This document shows positions 1-9,449 of a DNA stretch of 64,000 nucleotides, one piece after another (positions within the stretch are counted from its first letter, which is position 1; each line of letters starts with the position of its first letter). The translations under genes and the position numbers were made by a program. This DNA is from Chlorops oryzae (taxonomy: Eukaryota > Arthropoda > Insecta > Diptera > Chloropidae), in the NCBI GenBank assembly GCA_020466095.1, contig CM035806.1, forward strand, positions 109,984,139-110,048,138, written 5' to 3'. The notes beneath the pieces are model-generated. The model made no database searches, was not told the origin of the DNA, and was given only the letters and a program-made list of their open reading frames with translations.

Positions 1-519
1 ACAGCGATCGGTGAACCGTCTCCGAAGCGTGGAAAGACTCAAAAGTCCGCTGGCAAAGTAATGGCCTCTGTTTTTTGGGATGGGCATGGAATAATTTTTA
101 TCGATTATCTTGAGAAGGGAAAAATCATCAACAGTGACTATGATATGTCGTTATTGGAGCGTTTGAAGGTCGAAATCGCGGCAAAACGGCCCCATATGAA
201 GAAGAAAAAAGTGTTGTTCCACCAAGACCACGCACCGTGCCACAAGTCATTGAGAACGATGGCAAAAATTCATGAATTAGGCTTCGAATTGCTTCCCCAC
301 CCACCGTATTCTCCAGATCTGGCCCCCAGCGACTTTTTCTTGTTCTCAGACCTCAAAAGGATGCTCGCAGGGAAAAAATTTGGCTGCAATGAAGAGGTGA
401 TCGCCGAAACTGAGGCCTATTTTGAGGCAAAACCGAAGAAGTACTACCAAAATGGTATCAAAAAATTGGAAGGTCGTTATAATCGTTGTATCGCTCTTGA
501 AGGGAACTATGTTGAATAA
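1..519 (+). CDS. mariner transposase, carboxy-terminal part (cut by window start)
   Basis: The frame is open from base 1 (TAIGEPSPKR...) and ends with a stop at 517-519. It codes for the end of a mariner transposase, the enzyme that cuts out and reinserts the element at TA sites. Two of the three catalytic aspartates are present: one in HQDHAPCH and one in SPDLAPSD, 34 residues apart, which is the mariner D,D34D spacing. The first aspartate and the DNA-binding domain lie before the window. No stop or frameshift is seen in this part. The element appears to have landed in the BEL/Pao relic that follows. The family assignment is firm; whether the whole gene is intact cannot be seen here. Confidence 0.93.
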   Translation, partial: TAIGEPSPKRGKTQKSAGKVMASVFWDGHGIIFIDYLEKGKIINSDYDMSLLERLKVEIAAKRPHMKKKKVLFHQDHAPCHKSLRTMAKIHELGFELLPHPPYSPDLAPSDFFLFSDLKRMLAGKKFGCNEEVIAETEAYFEAKPKKYYQNGIKKLEGRYNRCIALEGNYVE

Positions 520-550
520 TAAAAACGAATTTTGACAAAAAAATGTGTTT

Positions 551-586
551 TTCTTTGTTAGACCGGGGACTTATCAGCCAACCTGT
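551..586 (+). repeat. mariner 3' terminal inverted repeat
   Basis: Thirty bases after the transposase stop lies the segment GACCGGGGACTTATCAGCCA, followed by ACCT and a TA a few bases on. This resembles the 3' terminal repeat of irritans-type mariners as I recall it. The TA-rich bases after it (587-590) would include the TA target duplication. The BEL/Pao reading frame begins directly afterwards. Confidence 0.7.
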
Positions 587-609
587 TATATTGTTCATTC
601 ATAATAAGC

Positions 610-888
610 GATGAATTTATTGAATTTTTAGAAGCACGTTTTTTTGAACTTGAAAACGCTCAAGACAAAGGCAAGCAATACCTAGCTAATCCATCGAAAA
701 GTCATGCTTGTTCTTATGCAACAGGTATTTCTGCATGCCCCTTATGTGATCAAAACCATTTTCTTTTCAATTGTGAACATTTTGAGAAACTTTCAGTAAA
801 TGATCGCATAAAAACGGTAAAAGATAGCAAAGTATGTTTTAATTGTTTAAGAGGCAATCATTCAATTACACATTCATGTCAATTCTAA
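610..888 (+). pseudogene. BEL/Pao gag-type zinc-knuckle fragment
   Basis: A 92-residue open stretch ending at TAA 886-888. It carries two cysteine/histidine clusters typical of the BEL/Pao gag end: CPLCDQNHFLFNC and CFNCLRGNHSITHSC, each a CCHC-like knuckle that would bind the element RNA. It has no start of its own, since the upstream part is cut off by the mariner. The frame stops just where the family normally goes on into a third knuckle and the protease, so a deletion lies at about 885-890. Confidence 0.75.
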
Positions 889-1339
889 CAAGGCAATTAG
901 CAGGGCAGCGTTCTGTTTATCAAAGCTGACACAAAACCTTCCGACGTCTGAAATTTCAATTAACCAATTACAGTATTTTAAGGCCCTGAAGCTAGCTGAT
1001 CCACACCTGCACATTCCGCAATCTATTGATATCATACTCGGAGCTGACATTTTTTCAGAATGTTTATTGAATACGAAACGTGTCCACCCATCGGGATCAC
1101 CGACCGCGATTGAAACTATCTTTGGCTGGGTCTTAGTTGGTAAAATGTTAGCAGTTGACAGGCCAACTATTAGAATTGCTCATACCTGCATGGACACGTC
1201 TGAGCAGCTACACAAATTCTGGGAAACTGAAAACGTAAATGATTCCAAGATTCATTTAACTCCAGATGAAGATCTTGCTGAGCAACATTATCAGCAACAT
1301 GTTAAAAGGGATGTTGATGATGATAAATTGTTCGCTTAA
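887..1339 (+). pseudogene. BEL/Pao protease carboxy-terminal segment
   Basis: Reading from 887 the frame gives NKAISRAAFC and then LADPHLHIPQSIDIILGADI and FGWVLVGKM. This is the conserved end of the BEL/Pao aspartic protease region (the stretch after the active site). The catalytic Asp-Ser/Thr-Gly part is missing. The last third (to TAA 1337-1339) is low-complexity and acidic, as in the spacer before the reverse transcriptase. It lies in a different frame from the reverse transcriptase piece. Confidence 0.75.
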
Positions 1340-1344
1340 CATTT

Positions 1345-3027
1345 AGGGACTCTAACTATGAATTTGGAGAGTCAAGGTCACCTGCTGCCAATCGACTCAA
1401 ACAGATGGTATCGTAATTCAAGACTAATTCAAAACTTGAGACTGATTACAAACACTTCATGAAGGAATTTGTCGATCTTGGCCATATGGAGCTGGTTGAA
1501 GACGACAATATTTATAGCAAGGTATATTTCATGCCACACCATGCGATACTCAAACCCAGTAGCACAACTACAAAACTAAGGGTAGTCTTTGATGCCTCTT
1601 GTAAATCCTCAAACGGCCGTTCGCTTAATGATCAATTACTTGTAGGACCGACTATACAAAACGATTTATTTTCCATTCTTGTACAGTTCAGAAAATGTCT
1701 CGTAGCATTTACAGCTGATATAGAGAAAATGTATCGGCAGACACAAGTCCATCCAGCAGACAGAGCAGTGCAGAGAATTCTTTGGCATGAAGACAGCACG
1801 CAGCCTCCAAAGTCATACTGTTTAAACACGGTTACATATGGAACAGCATCTGCGCCATTCTTAGCCACGCGCACTCTTGTCCAAGTAGCAATAGATAACG
1901 GCAAAAAACTTCCAAGAGCTACAGAGCTTATAACAAGTTGCTTTTACGTGGACGATCTTATGTCAGGTGCACAAGATGTGCAAAGTGCAGTGAAGCTGCA
2001 ACATGATTGTAGACAAATTCTCAGCTCAGCAGGTTTTCACTTTCGAAAATGGTGTTTCAATTCAACTCAATTCATGGAATACATTGACCAAGTAGACAGG
2101 GAGTCGTCCGCAGATATAGTAATTGATGACACTCAACTAGTAAGAACATTAGGTCTACTATGGGACACCCAGGAAGATTCCTTTAAATATGCGGTGCATT
2201 TAACAAAAATCATAGGTGCGGTCACCAAGAGAATGGTGTTGGCTGACATATGCAAGATTTTTTACCCTTTAGGATGGTTGTCGCCAGTCGTTGTTGCCTT
2301 GAAAATATTCATGCAATCACTTTGGCTAAAGGGAATTGATTGGGATCAATCATTGACGGAGGATTTACTCGATCAGTGGCAAGAATGGAGAAATCATATT
2401 TACCTTATTTCAAAAGTTCGTGTTCCTCGCTGGTTTAATTGCAATGATGAAGGTCATTTGGAACTGCATGGATTTTCAGACGCTTCAGAAGTAGCACATG
2501 CTGCCGCCATATACTTAAAGGTGCGTGTGCCAAATGACTCAATAGCAGTGAATCTCATTGCCGCCAAAACAAAGGTAGCACCTGTCAACCAAATTTCAAT
2601 TCCTAGACTTGAATTGTGTGCAGCACAACTAATGACCAAGCTTCTCATAACTGTTCAGAAGTCACTTAAACTTCCGAATTGTCGTCTATACGGTCATACA
2701 GATTCTACCATTGCCTAAGCATGGATATCCGATCATCCTAAAGGATGGAAAACATTCACTGCTAATAAAACGTCTTACATTATAAATTTATTGCCAGCCA
2801 GCCAATGGAGTCACATAGCTTCTCAGCAAAATCCCGCAGACCTCGCTACAAGGGGAATCTCTGCAGAACAATTAATCGACGACGAATTATGGTGGCATGG
2901 ACCAAGAATTGTCAGGCAAATATCATTCAAACAAGAGATTCCTAGTCTCTCAACGAATGATATAGACTTAGAGGAACGAAAGATCACGTTGTCACATGCC
3001 GTAGTCATTGTTAAAAAAGTTTTATGA
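1345..3027 (+). pseudogene. BEL/Pao reverse transcriptase and RNase H
   Basis: A nearly continuous frame broken by two nonsense codons, TAA at 1414-1416 and TAA at 2716-2718. It contains the Pao-type reverse transcriptase: KLRVVFDASCKS near 1580, the polymerase active site CFYVDDLMSG near 1945, and the RNase H segment LHGFSDASEVAHAAAIYL near 2462. After the second stop the same frame gives WSHIASQQNPADLATRG, the conserved end of RNase H. Integrase should follow but the frame ends at 3027 in AT-rich sequence. As seen, it cannot make a full polyprotein. Confidence 0.9.
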
Positions 3028-3512
3028 ATTTCGATAGATAATATTCATATTAAGAAAAATCAAAAAGAATTATGTCAATATGTTTAGCCATTGCCCCACA
3101 GCATGCTCTCAAACTTGGAAGTTATGTAAATTGTTGTTTTTGAGCACAAAAACTGCAATATAATTACTTGTGCTTTAGTTGCTCTGTACTTGTGAGTTGT
3201 GACCCGATCATTAAGTTTAATATGTCAAATTAAAATATAAAATTAGTAGTACCTCGTCACTTTATTTTTTTTTTAAGTTTGTTTATAACACGTTATCTGT
3301 CATTGGTTTAAAGTAAACAATAAGAAGTTGAATTAATTTGAAATCAAGTTTAATTTTAAAAATTGAATTTCTCATTTTCTAAAATTTCGTTCTTCCAATT
3401 TTTATAAAATATTGTTGCTATAAGTAAGTAGAATAACATATAAAAAGATAGGCTGCCCCAATTAGCCCCGTTCGTAATACGAGCGTTTTTTCTATAGTGA
3501 CCTCGGAGCTAA
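3028..3512. other. AT-rich sequence, no gene seen
   Basis: About 480 bases of low-complexity AT-rich DNA between the BEL/Pao relic and the Transib-like frame. No open frame, terminal repeat or RNA gene was recognised. Confidence 0.5.
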
Positions 3513-4481
3513 AAAATTGTCGATTTGTTTAACGTTTGGATATCGGCTTCTCACAAAACAACAACAGAAAAGCAAAGCGATCTGGTTTCATTTGTCAAAA
3601 ATGAAATAAATGGAATTATTGATGAAGACAAACTAAAACAAAGATCGAGGATGATTAGTTTGACATTTTACTCTCTGTGGAATAGGTGCAAACTATACAA
3701 AGAGCGGTTTCTTACGAAATACTCGAGTTGGCTAAGCTCGCACATAGCTTACCGACTTCCTTTTAAGATGCGGAGAGTATACGACGAAAATAAAGCAATT
3801 TTCTCGGAAACTAAAAAAAAAATCTGCAAAGAATTTAAAACAGAGCTAGGCTTAATTGTAGATAAAGTAAAAACTGGGTACGGTACGTCCAACGATGGCA
3901 ATACAGCGAGAACATTTTTTAAGCATTCCAATATTTCGTCTAAGGTTACAGGCATTAACGTAACTTTAATAGAAAAATGAGGTCTGATTTTGAAAATATT
4001 ATCTTGTGGCTTCCAAATTAATCATTCTTCATTCGAATCGTTGTTAAAAGAAACATTCCATTTATATATAGAGAACTACGAGTGGTTTAATATGCCCGTC
4101 ACTTTGCATAAAGTTCTGTGCCATGGAGCAAATATAGCCAAGAACTTTTCATTGCCAATCGGAATGTTATCCGAGGAAGCTCTTGAAGCGCGACACAAAG
4201 ACTTGAGGCATGTCCGATTACATAATGCCAGAAAATGTTCTCGAGAAAAAAATAACATTGACGTTTTTAAGCATTTGTTTCTATCCTCTGAACCACAAAT
4301 TCACAAATACAGAAAACTATGCACGAGAAAGAAACAGTTGTGCAAAGAATTAGAAAATTACGTTTTATTAGATAATGGTGATGATGATGATGATGACAGT
4401 ATATCTTCTTTGAATATAGATTTTGAGGTTTTTATTTCATCAGACTCAGAATTGGAAAGCTCTGGGAGTGAGTCTTTGTAA
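3513..4481 (+). pseudogene. Transib/RAG1-type transposase, carboxy-terminal half
   Basis: One frame from 3513 to TAA 4479-4481 with a single in-frame TGA at 3978-3980. The part before the stop has VDKVKTGYGTSNDGNTARTF. The part after it has MPVTLHKVLCHG, LPIGMLSEEALEARHKDLR and a basic NARKCSREKN stretch. This order (NxARxF, then HKxLxHG, then SEExxEARNK) matches the end of Transib transposases and of vertebrate RAG1, where the SE-glutamate is the third catalytic residue. The two upstream catalytic aspartates are not present, so this is a 5'-truncated, nonsense-mutated copy. The tail is acidic (run of Asp) and serine-rich. The family call rests on motif recall, not a search. Confidence 0.68.
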
Positions 4482-5071
4482 AAATAAGTTCGCTATTTAT
4501 TTATGTATATGATATACCTTGAATATTAATAAAGATTTGTACAGTTTCATTGAAAAATTTTAATCAGTTTTTAAAAATTTCAATTTCTTTAAAGCTTTGC
4601 ACTATAATTGGATATTTTTCTAACCAAAATGTTGAAAAAAATCAATGAAAATTATATTTCTTGAATAGTATCAACGATATTCAACACAGCGAAGAGGCGC
4701 TTTATCCTTTGCATTTTCGCGCGTTTTCACTTGAACATACTTTCTATAGAGCTTGCGCATGACCAAAAATTCATTTGTTTTCTGATTAATGTATGTTTTA
4801 AGTTTACAAATCCGCAAAAAATTCTTCACATTCTTTATTTCCTTTGAAAATTTTTATAAGGATAAATATCCTATAAATCTTCAAACTTTGAAGGGGCGTA
4901 TTTCAAAAAGTAGGCATGGCATTCTAATTTCATTTTGCTCATTTTTATATATCCATCAATCTATGTACCGAATTTTAACCCTCTAGGATAAAAATTGCGG
5001 AAGTTAGGATTTCCCGTTATATGGGGGTTGGGGGTGGCAGTGGAGACGTGACACTGTGCGACGCTGATCAT
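4482..5071. other. no gene seen
   Basis: AT-rich sequence apart from the possible poly(A) signal. A G-rich patch (GGGGGTTGGGGGTGGCAGTG near 5025) precedes the first mini-me copy. Nothing else recognised. Confidence 0.45.
4528..4533 (+). terminator. candidate polyadenylation signal AATAAA
   Basis: AATAAA lies 47 bases after the Transib-like stop codon. It may be the element's own signal, but such hexamers are common in AT-rich DNA. Confidence 0.35.
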
Positions 5072-5902
5072 TATACCCGACACACTCTGTGTCGAGGGTA
5101 TATTGCGTTTGTTAGGTTGTGTGTAACACCCAGAACCAGTCGAGATAGACCATACAAAATGTATATAGAAATGATCAGCGTCACCAGGAGATTCGATTTA
5201 GACATGTCCGTCCGTCTGTCCGTCTGTTTGTATACAGTTATCTTATCGAAGGAGTTGAGCTATCTCGACAAAATTTGGTATGCGTGCTCACGGGGACATG
5301 AGTAAGAACAAGTTCGAGAATGGACCCGATCGGAGCATTTTTAGGGGTACCTCCAGTACTAGGGTCTGTTACGAAAATCACCAAAACTGCTCTAAAATCG
5401 AAGTGTTTCATGATATTTTGATGAAATTTGATATTTGAACATGTTTAAAGGCAAGTAATACGATTTAAAAAAATTGGAAATGTGGGCGTGGAATAAGGGC
5501 GTTTTTCATAAATTGTCTCCTACTCCCGAAATACCAATGGGACTTGAACAAAAATTGGCACGTATACTTCCTTGATAGCCAGTAACGTCCTTCCCAAAAT
5601 TTTTTTCGAGCGGACCATTATTAAGGGTACCTCTAGTACTAGGGTCTGTCACAAAAATCCCAAAAATGCCTCAAAATCAGACTTTATTGAAATATTTCAA
5701 TGAAATTTAGAATTTGAGCGTATTAGAATTCAAAAAAAATTTGAAAAGTGGGCGTGGCAAAAGGGCGGTTTTCATTTAGAAATTTAACAAAAGTCGGTAT
5801 ATGGGGCTCCTTATGCCCTTAAACACCTCTTGATATTAAAAATTATGTGTCTGTGTCGGGTATTCTATTGTCAGGCTCGCCTGACTATAACACCCTTACT
5901 TG
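5072..5902 (+). mobile_element. mini-me/DINE-like element, family 1, copy A
   Basis: Starts TATACCCGACACACTCTGTG, a small hairpin (CGACAC...GTGTCG), and ends GTCAGGCTCGCCTGAC then ACACCCTTACTTG, a second hairpin. Between them come a TA-rich tract, a 33-bp core beginning GATCAGCGTC and ending TTTAGACAT, a GTCY repeat (GTCCGTCTGTCC), and two copies of a block with GGTACCTCCAGTACTAGGGT and a GGGCGTGGCA motif. This is the layout of dipteran mini-me elements, which belong with DINE-1/Helentron-derived non-autonomous elements. It has no coding capacity. A short stretch before the 3' hairpin is deleted relative to copy E. Confidence 0.82.
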
Positions 5903-6002
5903 TTTCTATATATATTTTTTAAAGTCTATCTCAACTGGTTCTGGGTGTTACACACAACCACGCAAACGCAATATACCCTCGACACAGAGTGTGTCGGGTA
6001 TA
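5903..6002 (-). mobile_element. mini-me family 1 fragment B, 5' end only, inverted against copy A
   Basis: The 100 bases after copy A are the 5' end of the same family in reverse orientation, finishing GTGTCGGGTATA. Copy A plus this piece thus has a 5' terminus at both outer ends with a 3' hairpin inside. Confidence 0.8.
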
Positions 6003-6176
6003 AAAATTTATCTAATCCGAAAATATACCCTGGGTTAAGATTTAACTCTGTGGTTAGTGCAGAGTTGCATTTGAAAATTTCAGTTATATTTGCTAATACC
6101 GAATACAAAAACCGGGTAAAAATTTAATACGACACTGACAGGAAGTTTTCACGTGCGTTTTTAGTTGTCAAACTGC

Positions 6177-7106
6177 CATACAATACTACAAGCGACACTC
6201 TCTAAATTTTTTGAATTTGCTTGTAGGTATGATAAGAATATGCGGGTGCGATAGAGACAGAGAACAGTTTACATGAGTGCGACTGAAAAAGATAGAGTTT
6301 TGTCAACGACTGTTGTGGTGAACAGTTCAACAGCCCTGCAGGAAGTATGAGTAGTAAAGCCCTAGCGTTTTACTAGTTCTAATTCCACCAGCACTGGTTC
6401 TTCTTTATAGCCCTGGTTATGTATTACTCTTTACAAAACAAACATTGCGTGTGGGCTAAAATGCACTAATTGTACACTTGAACTTCCGCTTTTCTAGTGA
6501 TTTGGGAACCAATTGGGTAAATTGGGTATAGTAAAACACTAGTTCCTTTGAAAGATTATTGACCATATTTTGTGGTTTTTTGGTTATTTTTGTTCTAAAA
6601 TTTTTTGAGCCTCCAATACGCAATATTTTAAAGTCACCGAATTATTTTTCGTGTTTGTTTTATTTACAAAAATATTGTAATATCTAAAGATAGATTTTAT
6701 TTTTGATTTCGGAGCACCAACGCTCTTTGCAACAACTATATAATGGCAACTCTTATTACTGACACGAAAAACCATTTTTCCATGCAATACTAGTCGGAGT
6801 TTTATACGAAGCTCTACCCCTCTTTGCACAAGTTCTTTAGTTTTGGTGAAAGTACTAGTTGCATCCGGGCAATATACCTCACGCTTCCTAGAGGGTAATA
6901 AGCATTGAGCTCTGCTGTGTTGAAAGTCAGATTGTAATGTCGATGTGTGAGTTCATATGTACACAAATCGTGGTGAAAGTCAGTTTATTTTATGTGAATG
7001 TGTTAACTGTGGGCAAAGTCAGATTGTGAATGGGCAAAGTCGGTTTATACAAGCTCCCCTCACCCTTCTTAGTGATTTTGGGAAGTGTCGCTTGTAGTAT
7101 TGTATG
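6177..7106. mobile_element. hAT-type MITE, 930 bp
   Basis: Inverted ends start CATACAATACTACAAGCGAC on the left and match the reverse complement on the right over 23 bp. An identical 8-bp duplication CAAACTGC flanks it at 6169-6176 and 7107-7114. No transposase is inside. The CA start and 8-bp duplication suggest the hAT superfamily. Confidence 0.82.
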
Positions 7107-7114
7107 CAAACTGC

Positions 7115-8140
7115 CTAGCCGGACATTATCGCAGGCATGTATTTGTATTGAAAACAGCGGTCATCTCCTAACAAACTTCATTAGAAGTTAGGGTTAGTAA
7201 TACGAGTAGTCGCAGTCATAAGCGTATCCAGAATTCCAGTTGGGGAAGGGAAATATACCAATTATTTTTTCTATATGTTCATAGGTGTTGTCACATGTAC
7301 GCAAAGGTGTCCTTTTATCTTCTGAAAAATGATTTTGGAGTCCTTGCCTCATTTCTTGATACTCCTGGAAAACTCTTTTGCGGTTTATACTGAGAAAAAA
7401 TATTTAGAGGGGGGCAGCTGCCCCTCCCTTCCCTACTGTAAATACGCCCATGGTCGAAGTATGAATTTTCACCACTTCGGAAGTAGTGCAGAAGTAGTGA
7501 ACTTTCCAGCTGGGTCATATGACGTTAGTAAACTTTAACTCGCTCGCTCATATGAGTGATTTGAGTTAAAGTATCGTGTTAAGAACTTAACCCCTATAAT
7601 GAGAACATAGCATTAGAAAGATAAATAATTATTCCAGTTGAAAATAAGGGGAAGTCCTCTACAAAGCGATGCATCACTTGAAGTATCACAAGCACTGTCA
7701 ATAAGAATTACTTCTCTTGGCAGTCATCGAGCAGGGACAAAATGATGTTTTCAAAGAATAGCGTTTGATTTTTTTTCAAAAAGTAGCATATTTTCAGGAT
7801 TGAACTAAGATGTATGTAAGAGCAAAAGTAAAATGCAAAATCAAAACTTTTAAACACCTCACTTTCTGCCTGCTCATGAGAGGCATAGGGAAGGCCTGCC
7901 CAAAGCGACCATCCTCGAACAAAGTACATAAGTAGATGTGTAAAAGTGATTGGAAAATTCTATGATATCCCCTCGCTTAGGAAGTTTCAAATGATCAATC
8001 CCGAGAGCATAAAATTTGTAACTGGGATAATTAACAATAATAAATTACCTAATTAAAACGGAAACAGCCAAGGATGCTCGGTTTCTATATTATAAGATTC
8101 GATGCAATTTGAAATTTTTTCTTAAACTCTTCTTTCACAG
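7115..8140. other. no gene recognised; presumed SerT intron
   Basis: About 1 kb with no convincing frame. A possible short element with ends GCGTATCCAG (7222) and ATACGCCCAT (about 7442) was noted but has no clear target duplication. The last 40 bases form a pyrimidine-rich tract ending TTTCACAG, the 3' splice site of the SerT exon. Confidence 0.5.
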
Positions 8141-8275
8141 GCGCATTTCTCGTACCGTATTGTATTATGTTATTGGTTGGTGGTATTCCCCTTTTCTATA
8201 TGGAATTGGCTCTAGGTCAACATAATCGCAAAGGTGCAATCACTTGTTGGGGACGTTTAGTACCACTTTTTAAAG
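8141..8275 (+). CDS. SerT: serotonin transporter exon (transmembrane helix 2)
   Basis: A 135-base exon between TTTCACAG and GTAAGA that translates without stops to [20 protein letters not shown] followed by [19 protein letters not shown]. This matches the insect plasma-membrane serotonin transporter of the SLC6 family, a sodium/chloride-coupled carrier that takes serotonin back into neurons. The exon covers transmembrane helix 2 and the following intracellular loop. It begins and ends inside glycine codons, and the frame continues correctly into the next exon after a 61-base intron. The preceding exon (helix 1) was not found upstream in the window. Other SLC6 members differ in this loop, so SerT is favoured, from memory. 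Confidence 0.88.
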
Positions 8276-8336
8276 GTAAGAATTTTGAATTTAGAAATCT
8301 TGAAACTATAAATTTTTGTTATTTTCTTTTCAATAG
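8276..8336 (+). other. SerT: SerT intron, 61 bp
   Basis: Starts GTAAGA and ends with a T-rich tract and CAATAG. Its length is typical of short fly introns. Removing it joins two glycine half-codons in frame. Confidence 0.88.
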
Positions 8337-8491
8337 GCATCGGCTATGCTGTCGTGCTCATCGCTTTTTATGTTGACTTTTATTATAATGTAATCATTGC
8401 GTGGTCCTTGCGTTTCTTTTTCGCCTCATTTACAAGTAATTTACCATGGACTTCGTGTTCGAATCTTTGGAATACTGTTGACTGCAAGCCG
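8337..8491 (+). CDS. SerT: serotonin transporter exon (transmembrane helix 3 and start of extracellular loop 2)
   Basis: A 155-base exon ending at CCG just before GTAAGTG. It encodes [32 protein letters not shown] and then [17 protein letters not shown]. This is transmembrane helix 3, which lines the substrate site in SLC6 carriers, and the start of extracellular loop 2 with the two conserved cysteines that form a disulfide. There are no stops or frameshifts and both splice sites are good, so the gene looks functional here. The next exons were not found; a 6.9-kb transposon begins 197 bases downstream and would lie in the following intron. Confidence 0.9.
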
Positions 8492-9449
8492 GTAAGTGAA
8501 AATTCAAAGCTGTATAAGAGTGTGCATAGCCTTTGTGTGGAATAAGCCAAGAACAGCACGCATGTATGGATGCAGAAATGTCAAAAAAAAGAATTGCAGT
8601 TTGTAGAACAGCGGAGTTCCAAATCCGATATCCCAAGCACATTGGAAGACAAAATTGTGCCGTTTAGCTGTCACACACGTATGTACATTAGGGTGTCCCA
8701 AAAAAAATTTTTTTTTGGAACGTGGTTTTTTCGAAAGCCTATGGGTCAAAGTATTTTTGAGAATTTTTTCAGATTTTTCCTAAATGGTTTAGAGGTAGCG
8801 CTCAGCGGATTTTCCTCAAAAGCCCCACATTTCCAAATTTTTGGAGATAGCTTCTTCATAAGCAATGCTTTTCAGGATTTTTAGGTATTAGTCGGTAGAA
8901 AAGTATACAATCTTTGCTCTCACTTACATAAACTACAAAATATACCAACTTTATAGGCTATTTAGGCATCTTTAGTAGAAATATTTACGAACAAAATCGG
9001 GCGTCAAAAAAAGAAGGCACCGAAATTTCTTAATTTTATATGAGAATTGTTGAAAGTAATGATGCAATTTCAAAGAGTACCAATTCCTTTGCAATTTGTA
9101 AAAGGAAATAAGGATTTTACTCTTTTAGTTCCAAAGCTATGTCCCAATATATTTTTGAAAACATAATAACAAAAACACGTTGCATACTTCCAGGCTTACA
9201 TTTGAAAATTTCGTTGCCTATATGATAGCCAATCAATATTAAATAGACTCAAAATGACGAATTTTTCATGGGCATTAGTTTTCTGCTACATATCTCGCCG
9301 TGCTATTATCCCTTTTCCGTAAATCTCTTGCTATAAGACGAAATTACTTTGTCCTTGAATATTTTCCTAGATTGTGAAAAATAGGTAAGTTCTAACTACT
9401 ATTATGGATTAGTTAACAATTAATTTCCTATCTTCACTTCGCCCTAGAT

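Larger units (their letters stand above)
610..3027 (+). mobile_element. BEL/Pao LTR retrotransposon relic, internal region
   Basis: Three pieces in the order zinc knuckle, protease end, reverse transcriptase/RNase H make up a degraded BEL/Pao polyprotein. The piece between zinc knuckle and protease is deleted, stops interrupt the rest, and integrase and both LTRs are absent. The 5' side is lost at the mariner insertion. Long terminal repeats were looked for at both sides and not seen. Confidence 0.88.

Noticed and set aside
610..3027. LTRs around the BEL/Pao relic
   Set aside because: No direct repeat was found on the two sides; the element is truncated at both ends.
8570..8884. 104-codon frame over the transposon's left end
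   Set aside because: It spans the inverted terminal repeat, and the same sequence in reverse at the other end has no matching frame.
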